From: Oceanicoccus sp. KOV_DT_Chl
GTDB lineage: Bacteria; Pseudomonadota; Gammaproteobacteria; Pseudomonadales; Dasaniaceae
DNA length: 64,000 nucleotides
Assembly (NCBI RefSeq): GCF_900120175.1
Contig: NZ_FQLF01000002.1
Location: 1,550,001-1,614,000, forward strand
Reading direction: 5' to 3'
Part shown: one piece after another, positions 44,896-55,806 of the stretch
How positions within the stretch are numbered: position 1 is the first letter of the stretch
Layout: each line of letters begins with the position of its first letter
Made by a program: the position numbers and the translations under genes
Notes under the pieces: generated by a model
Database searches by the model: none
What the model was told of the DNA's origin: nothing
The model's input: the letters and a program-made list of their open reading frames with translations, nothing else

Positions 44896-47855
44896 TCAGT
44901 ACATTAAATCTAACCACTTACTTATTACCGCACTGCGATGTTGCTCGAATTCAGCCAGCGGCACTTCGCAGGGCCGTTGTAATAAGCTCAACCGATGCAC
45001 ATGAGCGCGGTAGGCCTTATACGCATCTATTAATGCCTCTGTTTCAGCTGCATTGAATAGCCCTGCGCTATTGAGGGCTTCCAGTATTCGGATGTTATCC
45101 GTGTAGACCGCCAAAGCTGGGTATTGGTGTGACCAAGCAAGAACCGCGTATTGCACCATAAATTCGATGTCAACGATAGCTCCCGTTCCATGTTTAAGGT
45201 GAAAAATTGGTGGCTCTGCCAGCTCCAAATCTTTCGGCAATAGGTGATCGCGCATTTTTTGGCGCATCGTCACTACTTCTGCCTTCAACGCCACCTCGTC
45301 ACGGGGCTGGCACAGCAAATCACAACGCAGTCTTTGAAAAGACTCAGCCAAGGCAACATCACCAGCCACGACTCTGGCGCGCACTAACGCCTGCTGCTCC
45401 CAGGTCCACGCTTGGGTGCGCTGATAATTTTCAAACGCCTGTAAAGAGGACACTAACAAACCGGAATTTCCCGACGGGCGCAGCCGCATATCGACTTCGT
45501 AGAGCATCCCCGAAGGGGTTTGTGCGGTCAGAATATGGATCATGCGCTGCCCAAGCCGGGCGAAAAACATGCCGTTGTCGACGGAGCGCGCGCCATCGGT
45601 AGCCAGGTTAGCGCCAGCATTATGGATGAACACCAAATCCAGATCGGAGCCATGGCCTAGCTCGATGCCGCCCATTTTACCGTAGCCCAGCACAATAAAA
45701 TCTTTATCACAGGGCACGCCGGCGGTTTTTTGCGGAAAGCCATGACGACTGGTTAAATCCTGCCACGCAAGCTCCAACACCCGCTCCAGAATCACCTCGG
45801 CAATGATCGTTAGGTAATCACTGACTTTCATCAACGGCAGCTTGGCGGTCACTTCAGCGGCTGAAACATGTAATTGATGCGCCATTTTAAAATAGCGCAA
45901 GCCCTCCATCTGCGCTTCCAAATCGTCTGCCGGTAAGCGCAACATCTCCTGATAAAGTTGATCACGTAACGCCTGCTTATCTGGCACTTGATATAAGGTG
46001 CGGGTATCCAACAGTTCGTCCAATAACACCGGGTGCTTGGCTAACTGCGTAGCAATCCAGGGACTAGCAGCACAGAGAATAATCAGCTGTCGCAATGCAC
46101 CGGGGTTCTCGACCAACAACAATAAATAGGCCGTGCGGCGCAGCACAGCTTCTATTAATGGCAGGATCCGCAACAACGCCGCTGAGGGCATGGCGCTCGT
46201 TACCTCACTATCGGTTAAGGCCTGCAATAGCATCGGTATCAAGTCATCCAGTCGCTCGCGCGCCACTGCCTGCATCCGCACCACCGCGGGTTGTTGGCGT
46301 ATATGTTGTAACCGTTTAAGCACATCATCTGCCGCTTCGTGCCCGCCAGCCTCTAGAGTTTCAATCGCATCCGCTGACTCCAGCTCCCCCAACCACAATG
46401 CCTGCCACTTGCCGTTAGACTTATCAGCCGCCTCTTGCTCATCCTCGGCAGCGATTAATTGCCGAAAATGAAAATCCACTTGATCCCGATGCTGCTGTAA
46501 TGCCGCGGAAAAATCCTGCCAGCAGGTATAACCCATCACCCAGGCTAAAATAGATTGCGGCAAAGATTCACTAGGTAGCTCTTGAGTTTGCTGATCTCTA
46601 TACACTTGAATCGCATGCTCGGTATTACGCAAAAAAACATACGCTTGCTGTAACTCTTTAATAGCCTCAGCAGGCATATAGTTTTCTGCCGCTAAGGTAT
46701 CCAGCACTTTTTGTACTCGTCGCTGCTGCAAGGCAATCTCACGACCGCCCCGAATTAACTGGAAGCACTGGGCGATAAATTCTATTTCCCGAATACCCCC
46801 GCCCCCAGCTTGACATCATTGTGCAAATGCCTGCGCTGTACTTCCTTGCGAATCATTTTTTTCATTGAACGCAAAGAATCTACAGCAGAAAAATCTATAT
46901 AACGTCGGTAGGTGAAAGGCCGCAGCAAGGCCATTAGCTTTTCACCCTGATCAGTTTCGCCAGCTACCACTCGTGCCTTGATCATTGCATAGCGTTCCCA
47001 GTCTCGACCCTGGTCTTGATAATATTCCTCCAGCGCCGAAAAGCTCAATACTAACGCTCCGCTTTCTCCGTAAGGGCGTAAACGCATATCAACACGAAAG
47101 ACAAAACCGTCGGCAGTTTGTTGATCAATTGATTGAATTAATTTTCGCGCCAACCGGGTAAAAAACTCACTATTGGTTAACGGTTTTTCAACGCCCTGTG
47201 TTTCACCACTGTGGGGATAACAAAAAATTAAATCAATGTCAGAGGACAGGTTTAATTCCCAGGCGCCCAACTTTCCCATCCCCAATACCAACAATTTTTG
47301 CTCGCGAACCTGACCGCTTTTTTTCGCGGTAGGGGTACCATAGCGCTGACATAATTGTTGATGATGAAAATCCAGCGCCTGTTGAATACTGGCTTCTGCT
47401 AGTGAAGAGATATCTTTGGTGGTTTCTTCCAGTGACGCCAGTCGATTAAGGTCTCGCCAAATAACACGTAACTGTTCCCGGTTGCGGTGGTGTCGCAACA
47501 CCTGATCCAATTGCTCGGCGGTTTCTACATTGACCAGAAGTTCAGCCAGTTGCGAATGGATTGTGCTCTCATTATAGATTTGGTGTAGCTGCTGTGACTC
47601 CACCAGCTGTTTGAACATTGCCGGCTGACGTATACACAAATCAGCGGCAAACTGGCTACCTAACCAAGTGCGGCAAAGTTGATCAGCAAATATTTTTTCT
47701 TGCAAACATTGTGTCAGCCAGTCGGCATAATCTGCATTTCGCTCAATAAATTGCTGCCGATATTTTTCTAGCTCAGCGGTCTGCTGGACAGTCATAGTAG
47801 TTGGCGAAAGCAGCAACATAGATAGCTTCTTTATTATCATTTGTCTTTTGAGCAA
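44896..47855 (-). pseudogene. glnE: Glutamine synthetase adenylyltransferase/adenylyl-removing enzyme, frameshifted
   Basis: Two frames join into a 986-residue GlnE, the normal length. The first (46782-47855) has the N-terminal adenylyl-removing nucleotidyltransferase domain (LGMGKLGAWELNLSSDIDLIF) and ends DVKLGAGVFGK. The second (44896-46731) holds the C-terminal adenylyltransferase domain (LGYGKMGGIELGHGSDLDLVF). One extra G in the coding-strand run (CCCCC at 46796-46800, plus) gives LGAGGIREIEFIAQ, an invariant GlnE segment. GlnE reversibly adenylylates glutamine synthetase in response to nitrogen. The clean repair suggests a sequencing error. Confidence 0.88.
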
Positions 47856-47866
47856 TAGCGCTGGAC

Positions 47867-49680
47867 TTAACGCTGAGTGGGTGACACTCGCAATACTTCA
47901 GCCATAGTAGTTTCACCCGCGGCTATTTTCTGCGCGCCGGATAAACGCAGCGAGTGCATGCCTTCTTTCATCGCCTGGCGCCGCACCAATTCAATATTGA
48001 GCTGATCATTGACTTGATCCTGCACGGTTTCTGACATCACTAAAATTTCATAAATTCCCTGACGCCCGTAGTAACCTGTGTTGCGACATTCCAAACAACC
48101 AACCGGCTTATACACAGTTTTTGGCATCGCTACCTTCCATGGTAAGGTCAGCGTTTGCCAATCACTTTCACTAATAGTATCGGGCTGTTTACAGTGAGGG
48201 CATAAAGTTCTCACTAAACGCTGCGCCATTACCCCCAGCACTGTGGCTTTGAGTAAATAGGATGGAACACCTAATTCTAACAACCGCGTTATGGCGCTAG
48301 GTGAATCATTGGTGTGCAAGGTGGATAACACCAGATGACCTGTGAGCGCAGCCTGAATGGCCATCTCTGCTGTTTCCAAATCACGAATCTCGCCGATCAT
48401 AATAATATCCGGGTCCTGTCGCATCAGCGCGCGCACACCACTGGCAAAATCCAGGTCGATATTATGTTGTACCTGCATTTGATTAAAACTGTCTTCCATC
48501 ATTTCAATCGGGTCTTCGATGGTGCAAACATTGACTTCGGTGGTGGCCAATTGTTTTAAGCTGGAATACAAGGTGGTGGTTTTCCCTGAACCGGTTGGCC
48601 CGGTCACCAACACAATACCGTGTGGTTTTTCGATCATATTTTGCCAGCGACTATAGTCTTCGTTAGCCAAACCCAATTGTTCGAAACTGCGCAATAGCAC
48701 GTCGGGGTCAAAAATCCGCATCACTAATTTTTCACCGAAGGCTGTAGGCATGGTGGACAAACGCAATTCGATTTCATTGCCTTCCGGGCTGACGGTTTTT
48801 AAACGGCCATCCTGTGGTCGGCGTTTTTCCGCCACATTTAACCGACCTAAAATTTTTAGCCGACTGGTTATTGCCACTGCCACCTGAGCGGGAAATTCAT
48901 TAACGTTGTACAGCACGCCATCAATACGAAAACGCACATTACCCACTTCACGACGCGGTTCAATATGAATATCACTGGCCCGCTGATCAAAAGCGTATTG
49001 TAAAATCCAATCCACAATATTAACGATGTGCTGATCATTGGCATCGGGTCCTTCATATCCCCCAGTTCTAACAACTGCTCAAAGTTCGCCACTCCCGCTG
49101 TTGCCTGACCACTGGCTCCAGAGGCACCGCGCACGGATTTAGCCAGCGAATAAAATTCGACGGTATAACGCTGCAAGTCAGCGGGGTCGATCAACACCCG
49201 TTTAATGGGGCGCCGCAGAACATGTTCAAGATTACTTTGCCAGCTATCCAGATATGGTTCAGCGCTGGCGATGGTCACCTCATCTACAGAAACTTGCACC
49301 GCCAGAATGTTATGCCGCTTGGCAAACTCAAAAGACATCACTTCTGTGATTGCAGGCACATTGACCTTGAGGGGATCGAGATGGAACAGCGCTTGTCCAC
49401 TCTGCTCAGACAGCCACTGCATCAGCACATCTATATCCAAGCGCGCGCCAGCACGCTTAATATCGGGCAAACTCTTCTCAGCGATATACGTCAGAGGATG
49501 CTGCATGGCCTCTTCCTTGCTGCGTGAGCTGTTCAGTAGCTGGGCGTGATCGGCGCTGCTAACACGCTGGTCTTTGAGCAAATCATCCATCAAATTGCGC
49601 AAATCCAATGTGCGCCCCGCCCTGCTAACTACTGCTGTACTTGTTTCCACCTGAGCTCCCGAATTGACGACACTGGTCAT
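47867..49680 (-). pseudogene. GspE/PilB-type secretion ATPase, frameshifted
   Basis: Two frames join into a 604-residue type II secretion/type IV pilus ATPase. The upstream part (48868-49680) is the N-terminal regulatory domain; the downstream part (47867-49015) is the motor: SDIHIEPR, Walker A GPTGSGKTTT, Walker B IMIGEIRD, and the zinc-type CPHC...CLEC pairs before the C-terminus. One extra C in the coding-strand run (GGG at 49046-49048, plus) turns GDMKDPMPM into GDMKDPDANDQHIVNIVDWI, the expected linker. No other secretion or pilus genes are nearby, so its partner system cannot be named. Confidence 0.85.
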
Positions 49681-49944
49681 CTTTTATTCACTATTTACTG
49701 GTTGAGTGTAGCATTATCGGTGGTAAGTATGGCCTAGTCTCAAGCTCTTGCCAGCCGCCTACCGCCTGACTTTACTGTCTATATATCGCTCAGTAACGCT
49801 GCTACCCTGAAGCAAATGCCCAAACCATGAACACGCTTTCGATATTTGGCCCTAACTCTGAGGGAATCCAAACTAGCCTCAGCTTTGCTAACCCCCTATA
49901 CTGCGCCCCCATTATCGTTACAGATTTATGACAGGAGCACCCCA

Positions 49945-50622
49945 ATGGCAGGCAACCCCTTTAGCAATCTGTTTGGCCAATCCCCGATTCGCCCCATTCA
50001 AGAACATATGGCAAAAGCTCAAGAGTGTGCGGCACTGCTGCCGACATACTTTGAAGCGGTTCTCGCTGACGATTGGCCCAAGGCGAAAGAGTGCCAAAAA
50101 AATATCCGTAAACTGGAGCATGAGGCAGACAAGTTAAAGAAAAACATTCGCCTCAACATGCCCAAAAATTTATTTATGCCGATGCCGCGTTCCGATCTAC
50201 TCGAACTCGTATCCATGCAAGACAAAGTGGCCAACTGCACCAAGGATATTGCCGGCATCATGCTGGGCCGCAAAATGGTTATTCCAGAGGGTATCGCACC
50301 GTTAATGATGGAGTATGTTCACGTGGCAGTCGCTACGTCAGCCCAAGCACTCAAGGCCACTCAAGAGTTGGATGAGCTACTGGAAACCGGTTTTCGGGGT
50401 CGCGAAATTCAGGTAGTAGAAGAATTAATTAAAGAGCTGGACAACCTGGAAAACCAAAACGACAAGCTGCAAGTCAAAGTCCGGGCACAATTATTCAACC
50501 TGGAAAAAAACCTGCCTCCTGTTGATGTGATGTTTCTCTACAAGATCATCGATTGGGTTGGAGAATTAGCAGATCGCGCGCAACAAATCGGCTCGCGCCT
50601 ACAGCGCTTAATCGCCAGCTAA
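49945..50622 (+). CDS. DUF47/PhoU-like protein partnered with Pit
   Basis: The start at 49945 is chosen because AGGAG at 49933-49937 is well spaced and the protein then begins MAGNPFSNLFG as in the TIGR00153 family. This gives 225 residues; a longer frame to 49846 lacks support. The protein is all-helical and related to PhoU, with KLEHEADKLKKNIR and LPPVDVMFLYKIIDWVGELADRAQQ. It is encoded 30 bp upstream of the phosphate transporter and is thought to regulate or support it. The role is inferred from this common pairing. Confidence 0.85.
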   Translation: MAGNPFSNLFGQSPIRPIQEHMAKAQECAALLPTYFEAVLADDWPKAKECQKNIRKLEHEADKLKKNIRLNMPKNLFMPMPRSDLLELVSMQDKVANCTKDIAGIMLGRKMVIPEGIAPLMMEYVHVAVATSAQALKATQELDELLETGFRGREIQVVEELIKELDNLENQNDKLQVKVRAQLFNLEKNLPPVDVMFLYKIIDWVGELADRAQQIGSRLQRLIAS

Positions 50623-50652
50623 CTTCTTAATTTAATTTAGAGAATACTCACT

Positions 50653-51936
50653 ATGTCTATTATTGCCGAGCACGGCCAAACACTATTAATTCTGGCCTGT
50701 TTATTTGGCTTTTTTATGGCCTGGGGCGTCGGCGCTAACGATGTCGCTAATGCAATGGGAACCTCGGTTGGTTCTAAAGCACTGACGATCAAACAAGCTA
50801 TTTTAATTGCGATGGTGTTTGAATTTGCAGGCGCTTATCTAGCTGGTGGAGAAGTCACCGCCACCATTCGCAAAGGTATTTTAGACCCTGCCGCACTCGA
50901 CGGGACGCCGGAGCTGCTGGTCTACGGCATGATGGCCGCACTGTTAGCGGCTGGCACATGGTTATTAATTGCCAGCATGATGGGTTGGCCGGTCTCTACC
51001 ACGCACTCCATCGTTGGTGCACTAGTGGGCTTTGCCGCCGTTGGAATTGGTGTGGACGCAGTGAACTGGGGCAAAGTCGGAACGATTGTCGCTAGCTGGG
51101 TAGTCTCTCCAGTACTTGCTGGCACCATATCCTACGGCCTCTTTATGAGCGTGCAAAAACTGATCCTCAACACCGAAAAACCCTTTCAAAATGCCAAAAA
51201 ATATGTCCCTCTTTATATGTTTGCTGTCGGCTTTATGATTGCCATGGTCACCCTGCTAAAAGGCTTAAAACATTTAGGGATAGAACTGGAATTAGGCTTG
51301 GGTAGCAAATTTACCAATGCTCTACCGGTTGCCGCTGCTGTTGGTATTTTCGTCGCACTAATTGGCAAACAGTTTCTTAACCGGGTACAGGAAGAGGCCA
51401 TTCCTGCAACCGGAAATCGCTTTGATAACGTCGAAAAAATCTTTGCCATCCTGATGATATTTACTGCCTGCGCGATGGCTTTTGCCCACGGCTCCAATGA
51501 CGTCGCTAACGCCGTAGGCCCATTGGCCGCCATCGTCAGCGTTATTCAAAGTGGTGGTGAAATTGCCAGCAAATCCCCATTACCCGGCTGGATATTATTA
51601 CTGGGCGGTGGCGGTATCGTTTTAGGTTTAGCGACCTATGGCGTGAAAGTCATGGCCACCATCGGCAAAAAAATCACTGAGCTCACCCCCAGCCGTGGCT
51701 TTGCTGCAGAACTGGGGGCAGCGTCCACTGTCGTTTTGGCATCAGCTACCGGCCTGCCTATTTCCACCACTCACACCTTAGTTGGCGCGGTACTAGGTGT
51801 GGGTTTAGCCCGTGGTATTGGCGCGCTGAACTTACAAGTCATTGGTACTATCTTTATGTCGTGGATAGTCACTCTACCAGCCGGTGCTGGCCTGGCGATC
51901 ATCTTCTTCTTCCTGTTTAAAGGTATATTTGGCTAA
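50653..51936 (+). CDS. pit: Low-affinity inorganic phosphate transporter (Pit family)
   Basis: A 427-residue inner-membrane transporter with about ten membrane helices. The two inverted-repeat signatures are seen: GANDVANAMG (27-36) and GSNDVANAVGP (about 279-289), with STTHSIVGALVG and STTHTLVGAVLG in the second conserved pair. It couples uptake of metal-phosphate to the proton gradient. It forms a two-gene unit with the DUF47 protein. A hairpin follows the stop codon. Confidence 0.93.
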   Translation: MSIIAEHGQTLLILACLFGFFMAWGVGANDVANAMGTSVGSKALTIKQAILIAMVFEFAGAYLAGGEVTATIRKGILDPAALDGTPELLVYGMMAALLAAGTWLLIASMMGWPVSTTHSIVGALVGFAAVGIGVDAVNWGKVGTIVASWVVSPVLAGTISYGLFMSVQKLILNTEKPFQNAKKYVPLYMFAVGFMIAMVTLLKGLKHLGIELELGLGSKFTNALPVAAAVGIFVALIGKQFLNRVQEEAIPATGNRFDNVEKIFAILMIFTACAMAFAHGSNDVANAVGPLAAIVSVIQSGGEIASKSPLPGWILLLGGGGIVLGLATYGVKVMATIGKKITELTPSRGFAAELGAASTVVLASATGLPISTTHTLVGAVLGVGLARGIGALNLQVIGTIFMSWIVTLPAGAGLAIIFFFLFKGIFG

Positions 51937-51940
51937 GTTC

Positions 51941-51978
51941 GATACGCCAGACTGCTGGCAACAGTGATCTGGCGTATC
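51941..51978 (+). terminator. Hairpin downstream of pit, likely terminator
   Basis: A perfect 11-bp inverted repeat (GATACGCCAGA at 51941-51951, TCTGGCGTATC at 51968-51978) begins four bases after the pit stop codon. A T-rich stretch follows, but about 13 bases later rather than directly, so intrinsic termination is probable but not textbook. Confidence 0.6.
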
Positions 51979-52094
51979 TACCCCGACGCTTTATTTTTTA
52001 CAGCCAAACTGCACCATGCATTTATTGCCAACGAAAGTTAAATAGTTAACACTCTCCCGGTAAACGCTAAATACTCACAACCACGGTTACCGAC

Positions 52095-53246
52095 ATGTCA
52101 CAACCGATACCCTCCCTCTTAACTATGATGCACGAACTACTGAGTGAGATTTCAGTCAGTTCTACTTCGGCCCAATGGGATACTGGCAATCGCAGAGTTA
52201 TTGATAAGTTGGCAGGCTGGCTCAACAGCTTAGGGTTTCAATGCGAAATCATCCCGCTGACCAACCGGGGGAATAAAGCCAATTTAATAGCCACACTCGG
52301 TAGCGGGCCCGGTGGTTTAGTGCTGGCCGGACATACTGATACCGTGCCATTCAATGAGGAGCGCTGGGATATGAATCCACTAGCGCTCACCGAACAAGAT
52401 AATAAATTATTCGGCCTGGGTAGCACCGATATGAAGGGGTTTTTCCCCATCGCTATAGAAGCGGCCAAATCTTTTTTAGAGCAACCACTGCAACAGCCGC
52501 TCATTATTCTCGCCACCGCTGATGAAGAAAGCTCAATGGATGGCGCCAGAGAGCTCGCCGCCCAAGGCCGTCCCAAAGCGCGAGTCGCGGTCATCGGCGA
52601 ACCCACTGATTTAAAACCGATCCGCATGCACAAAGGCATTATGATGGAGGCGATCACCGTAGTCGGTCGCGCCGGACATTCCTCCAACCCAGCCCTGGGT
52701 AATAATGCGATGGAGGCCATGCACGTAGTGATGTCAGATTTGCTGGCTTTCCGCGCACAACTGCAACAGCGTTATAACAATCCCTTGTTTGACGTTGCCG
52801 TGCCAACTCTTAACCTCGGCTGCATCCACGGCGGCGACAACCCCAACCGCATCTGCGGCCAGTGCGAATTGCATTTTGATTTACGCGCCTTACCGGGCAT
52901 GGATAACAGCGAAATACGCTATGAAATTGAACAGCGCCTCAAACCGTTAGCCGCGCAATTAAACGTCAATATCAGTCTGCGCTCACTGGTCAAACATATT
53001 CAGCCATTCGAGCAAAACCCCGACAGCGAATTAGTCAAATACGCTGAACAGTTAACGGGGCATAGTGCAGCGCCAGTAGCCTTTGCCACCGAAGCGCCTT
53101 TTATGCAACAACTGGGCATGGATACCATCGTGATGGGCCCGGGGTCTATCGATCAAGCGCATCAACCGAATGAATATATGGCCCTGAATCAAGTGCAACC
53201 TGCTGTGGATTTATTACGGCAACTTATTGCACGGTTTTGTTTATAG
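52095..53246 (+). CDS. argE: Acetylornithine deacetylase
   Basis: A 383-residue M20-family metallohydrolase. Metal ligands visible: His80 and Asp82 in AGHTDTVPF, Asp112 in STDMKGF, and the catalytic Glu144-Glu145 in ADEESS. It releases ornithine from N-acetylornithine in arginine synthesis. The next gene is argA, so the linear arginine route is encoded in one place. Other M20 substrates are possible but the argA neighbour makes ArgE likely. Confidence 0.92.
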   Translation: MSQPIPSLLTMMHELLSEISVSSTSAQWDTGNRRVIDKLAGWLNSLGFQCEIIPLTNRGNKANLIATLGSGPGGLVLAGHTDTVPFNEERWDMNPLALTEQDNKLFGLGSTDMKGFFPIAIEAAKSFLEQPLQQPLIILATADEESSMDGARELAAQGRPKARVAVIGEPTDLKPIRMHKGIMMEAITVVGRAGHSSNPALGNNAMEAMHVVMSDLLAFRAQLQQRYNNPLFDVAVPTLNLGCIHGGDNPNRICGQCELHFDLRALPGMDNSEIRYEIEQRLKPLAAQLNVNISLRSLVKHIQPFEQNPDSELVKYAEQLTGHSAAPVAFATEAPFMQQLGMDTIVMGPGSIDQAHQPNEYMALNQVQPAVDLLRQLIARFCL

Positions 53247-53371
53247 CCCCGTCGCCCATAGCGGCACAGGTGCAAGCTAAGCAGTAATAAACGTTTTCTA
53301 GCACTGCACTTGCCCTAGTGTATATTTATCCGCACAATATCAACCCAATAGCAATAACAGCGAACATCACC

Positions 53372-54691
53372 GTGCCTACAAAAGATTACGTCAAATGGTT
53401 TAGAAACTCAGCGCCTTATATCAATGCGCATAGAGGGAAAACCTTTGTGTTGATGTTAAGTGGTGAGGCGATTGCGCACCCCAACTTTGCCAATATCATT
53501 CACGACATCGCCTTGCTTAACAGCCTGGGTGTTAAATTGGTACTGGTTTACGGTGCCAGACCACAGATTGAAGAGCGGGCCGAGTTGCGGGGTATACCCA
53601 GCCGCTTTGAAAAAGCCTTGCGGATAACCGATGCGCAAACTCTGGAATGCGTGAAAGATGCAGCGGGTTCTTTACGGTCACAAATTGAAGCGCTACTCAC
53701 TATGGGGCTGGCCAATTCGCCCATGCACGGCTCTCAAATTCGGGTGTGCTCTGGTAATTTTGTCGTCGCTAAACCAATCGGTATCAGAGACGGTGTTGAT
53801 TTCGCGCACACCGGCATGGTGCGGCGGATAGATAAGGATGGCATTAATAAACAACTCGCGGACGGCTCCATCGTATTGCTATCCCCTACCGGCTACTCAC
53901 CCACCGGGGAAATATTTAATTTATCGCTGGAAGATGTTGCTACTCAGGCAGCGATAAAACTCAACGCTAATAAGCTGATCGTATTTACCGAAGAAGCGGG
54001 CCTAAAAGATATGAATGGCGCGCTGATTCAAAACTGCGAAGTCAGCGAATTAAAATACATCCTTGGCCACACTCAGGATAACGACACCGCCAACTTAATC
54101 AAATCAATTATTCACAGCGGAGAGAATGGTGTCAGTCGTTGCCACTGTATCAGCTATGCGACCGACGGAGCTTTGTTACAGGAATTATTTACCCGCGACG
54201 GCACCGGCACCTTAATCGCGCAAACATCCTATGAACAATTACGGGCCGCCACTATTAATGATGTCGGCGGTATTCTGGGGCTTATCGAGCCACTGGAAGC
54301 CGAAGGGGTACTGGTCAAGCGCTCAAGAGAAGTGCTAGAAACCGAGATAACCTTATTCACCGTTATCGAACGTGACGGCATGATCGTCGCCTGCGCAGCA
54401 CTTTATCCTTATAAAGACGAACAGTCCGCCATTGCCCCTTGCGGAGAAATTGCCTGCGTTGCTACGCACCCGGACTACAGAGGTGAGGACAGAGGCGAGC
54501 GGTTATTGGCCGCATTGGAAATGCAGGCCTTGCAGCAGCAATTGGATAGCGTTTTTGTACTGACTACCCAAACCGCACATTGGTTTCAGGAACTCGGTTT
54601 TGTTGAAAGCACACGGGATCATTTGCCGGAGAAAAAGCAGCAGCTTTATAACCTGCAAAGAAACTCGAAAGTGTTTATTAAAAAAATATAG
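53372..54691 (+). CDS. argA: N-acetylglutamate synthase (amino-acid N-acetyltransferase)
   Basis: The frame reaches back to a GTG at 53318, but the GTG at 53372 starts the protein at VPTKDYVKWFR, matching the usual ArgA beginning, and gives 439 residues. An N-terminal amino-acid-kinase-like domain (YINAHRGKTFVLMLSGEA, LVYGARPQIEER) is followed by a GNAT domain (ATHPDYRGEDRGERLL). It acetylates glutamate to start arginine synthesis and is normally inhibited by arginine. No strong ribosome-binding site is seen in front of either start. Confidence 0.9.
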   Translation: MPTKDYVKWFRNSAPYINAHRGKTFVLMLSGEAIAHPNFANIIHDIALLNSLGVKLVLVYGARPQIEERAELRGIPSRFEKALRITDAQTLECVKDAAGSLRSQIEALLTMGLANSPMHGSQIRVCSGNFVVAKPIGIRDGVDFAHTGMVRRIDKDGINKQLADGSIVLLSPTGYSPTGEIFNLSLEDVATQAAIKLNANKLIVFTEEAGLKDMNGALIQNCEVSELKYILGHTQDNDTANLIKSIIHSGENGVSRCHCISYATDGALLQELFTRDGTGTLIAQTSYEQLRAATINDVGGILGLIEPLEAEGVLVKRSREVLETEITLFTVIERDGMIVACAALYPYKDEQSAIAPCGEIACVATHPDYRGEDRGERLLAALEMQALQQQLDSVFVLTTQTAHWFQELGFVESTRDHLPEKKQQLYNLQRNSKVFIKKI

Positions 54692-54706
54692 CGCAGCCGG
54701 TTACGC

Positions 54707-55045
54707 ATGATCATTCGTCATCTGCAAGACATTCCCGACAGCCAGGTTTCCCACAACGCAAAAATCAGTAAAAAACAAATACTGAATAATCAGCTGTGCC
54801 CAAGCCTGACTCAATTCTCCCAAGCCACATTCCCGCCCGGCGAAAATGCACCATCCCATTGCCATGCGGATATGACCGAAGTCTTTTTTATTCAATCAGG
54901 GTGCGGCAATATTATTATAGATCAACAGCACTACCCCATTAGTGGTGGCACCACGATAACGGTGCAACCTGGAGAGTTTCATGAACTGCAAAATACGGGT
55001 GCTGAGGACTTAGTAGTATTGTATTTTGGGATAGTGGATCAATAG
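54707..55045 (+). CDS. Small cupin-domain protein
   Basis: A 112-residue single cupin. Metal-ligand candidates are in PSHCHADMTEVFFIQ and the later GEFHELQN. It begins 15 bp after argA on the same strand and may be co-transcribed. Small cupins bind metals and can be isomerases, dioxygenases or sensors; no specific role is visible. Confidence 0.75.
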   Translation: MIIRHLQDIPDSQVSHNAKISKKQILNNQLCPSLTQFSQATFPPGENAPSHCHADMTEVFFIQSGCGNIIIDQQHYPISGGTTITVQPGEFHELQNTGAEDLVVLYFGIVDQ

Positions 55046-55118
55046 CGATTATTATACGAGCACTAACCTAACTCATAATATTGTGATTGATTTAACGTCC
55101 ATCTCATTCGACTTCTTT

Positions 55119-55655
55119 TTATAAGTATTTGCCGACTAAACTTGATATACCCGTTAAATTAATACTCATTCCAGTAAAGACAAAATCGTCACCATTATCT
55201 ATCCGGGACAAACCCAATGTCAGCGTACTCTTACTGGAAATTCGAAAACCTACGCCGGCGCCAATAACATGCCCCACTTCTGTAGTGTCTTCTTCTTTAT
55301 TAATGCCAGAGGGTAAATCCCGCTCTAGCCTGGCGATATTTGCACCAACATAAGCATAAGCCATGATTTTATTACTAATTTTATTAACAACGCCTGCGTT
55401 AAGGTTTAAATAGGCCTCATGCTCAAAACGCCTACTTTTAACATCATCAAGTACCAGCTGTTCAATATTAAACGCCAGATCACCGCCTAAAAATAAGGGG
55501 CCAGAAAAATTATTCATATAAGAAAATTTAAATAAGCCGGTGTTTCCATCACTACTTTCTTCCTTCCCACTCATAAATTCATAACCAAACGTAGCGTAAT
55601 CATCACCCCGGGCGTTTATCGACAATAGTAATATAATAGTGAATATGAATTTCAT
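55119..55655 (-). CDS. Outer-membrane beta-barrel-like protein, uncharacterised
   Basis: A 178-residue protein with a short hydrophobic N-terminal signal (about 1-17, ending near NARGDD) and alternating beta strands such as YATFGYEFMSG, AYAYVGANIAR and GHVIGAGVGFRIS. The pattern resembles eight-stranded OmpA/OprF-like or porin-family small barrels. The last residue is Leu rather than Phe, which is unusual for a barrel. Function unknown. Confidence 0.6.
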   Translation of the reverse strand: MKFIFTIILLLSINARGDDYATFGYEFMSGKEESSDGNTGLFKFSYMNNFSGPLFLGGDLAFNIEQLVLDDVKSRRFEHEAYLNLNAGVVNKISNKIMAYAYVGANIARLERDLPSGINKEEDTTEVGHVIGAGVGFRISSKSTLTLGLSRIDNGDDFVFTGMSINLTGISSLVGKYL

Positions 55656-55806
55656 AGTTGTCCTTAAAAAAAGTATAAACGTTCAACTCTTACTTTTGGC
55701 CATCGCCAGAAAAATCAGCAGCACTAGTAGTAGGCGCCATTTATGACTCTAAATAGATCGGCCGCCATACAGTGGAACCGGCCCTAATTCACATAGGGAT
55801 ACGCAG

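Noticed and set aside
49846-49944. N-terminal extension of the DUF47 protein
   Set aside because: The added 33 residues are unlike the family and a good AGGAG site precedes the ATG at 49945.
53318-53371. Upstream GTG start for argA
   Set aside because: The extra 18 residues do not resemble ArgA N-termini, whereas the GTG at 53372 begins at the conserved DYVKWFR segment.
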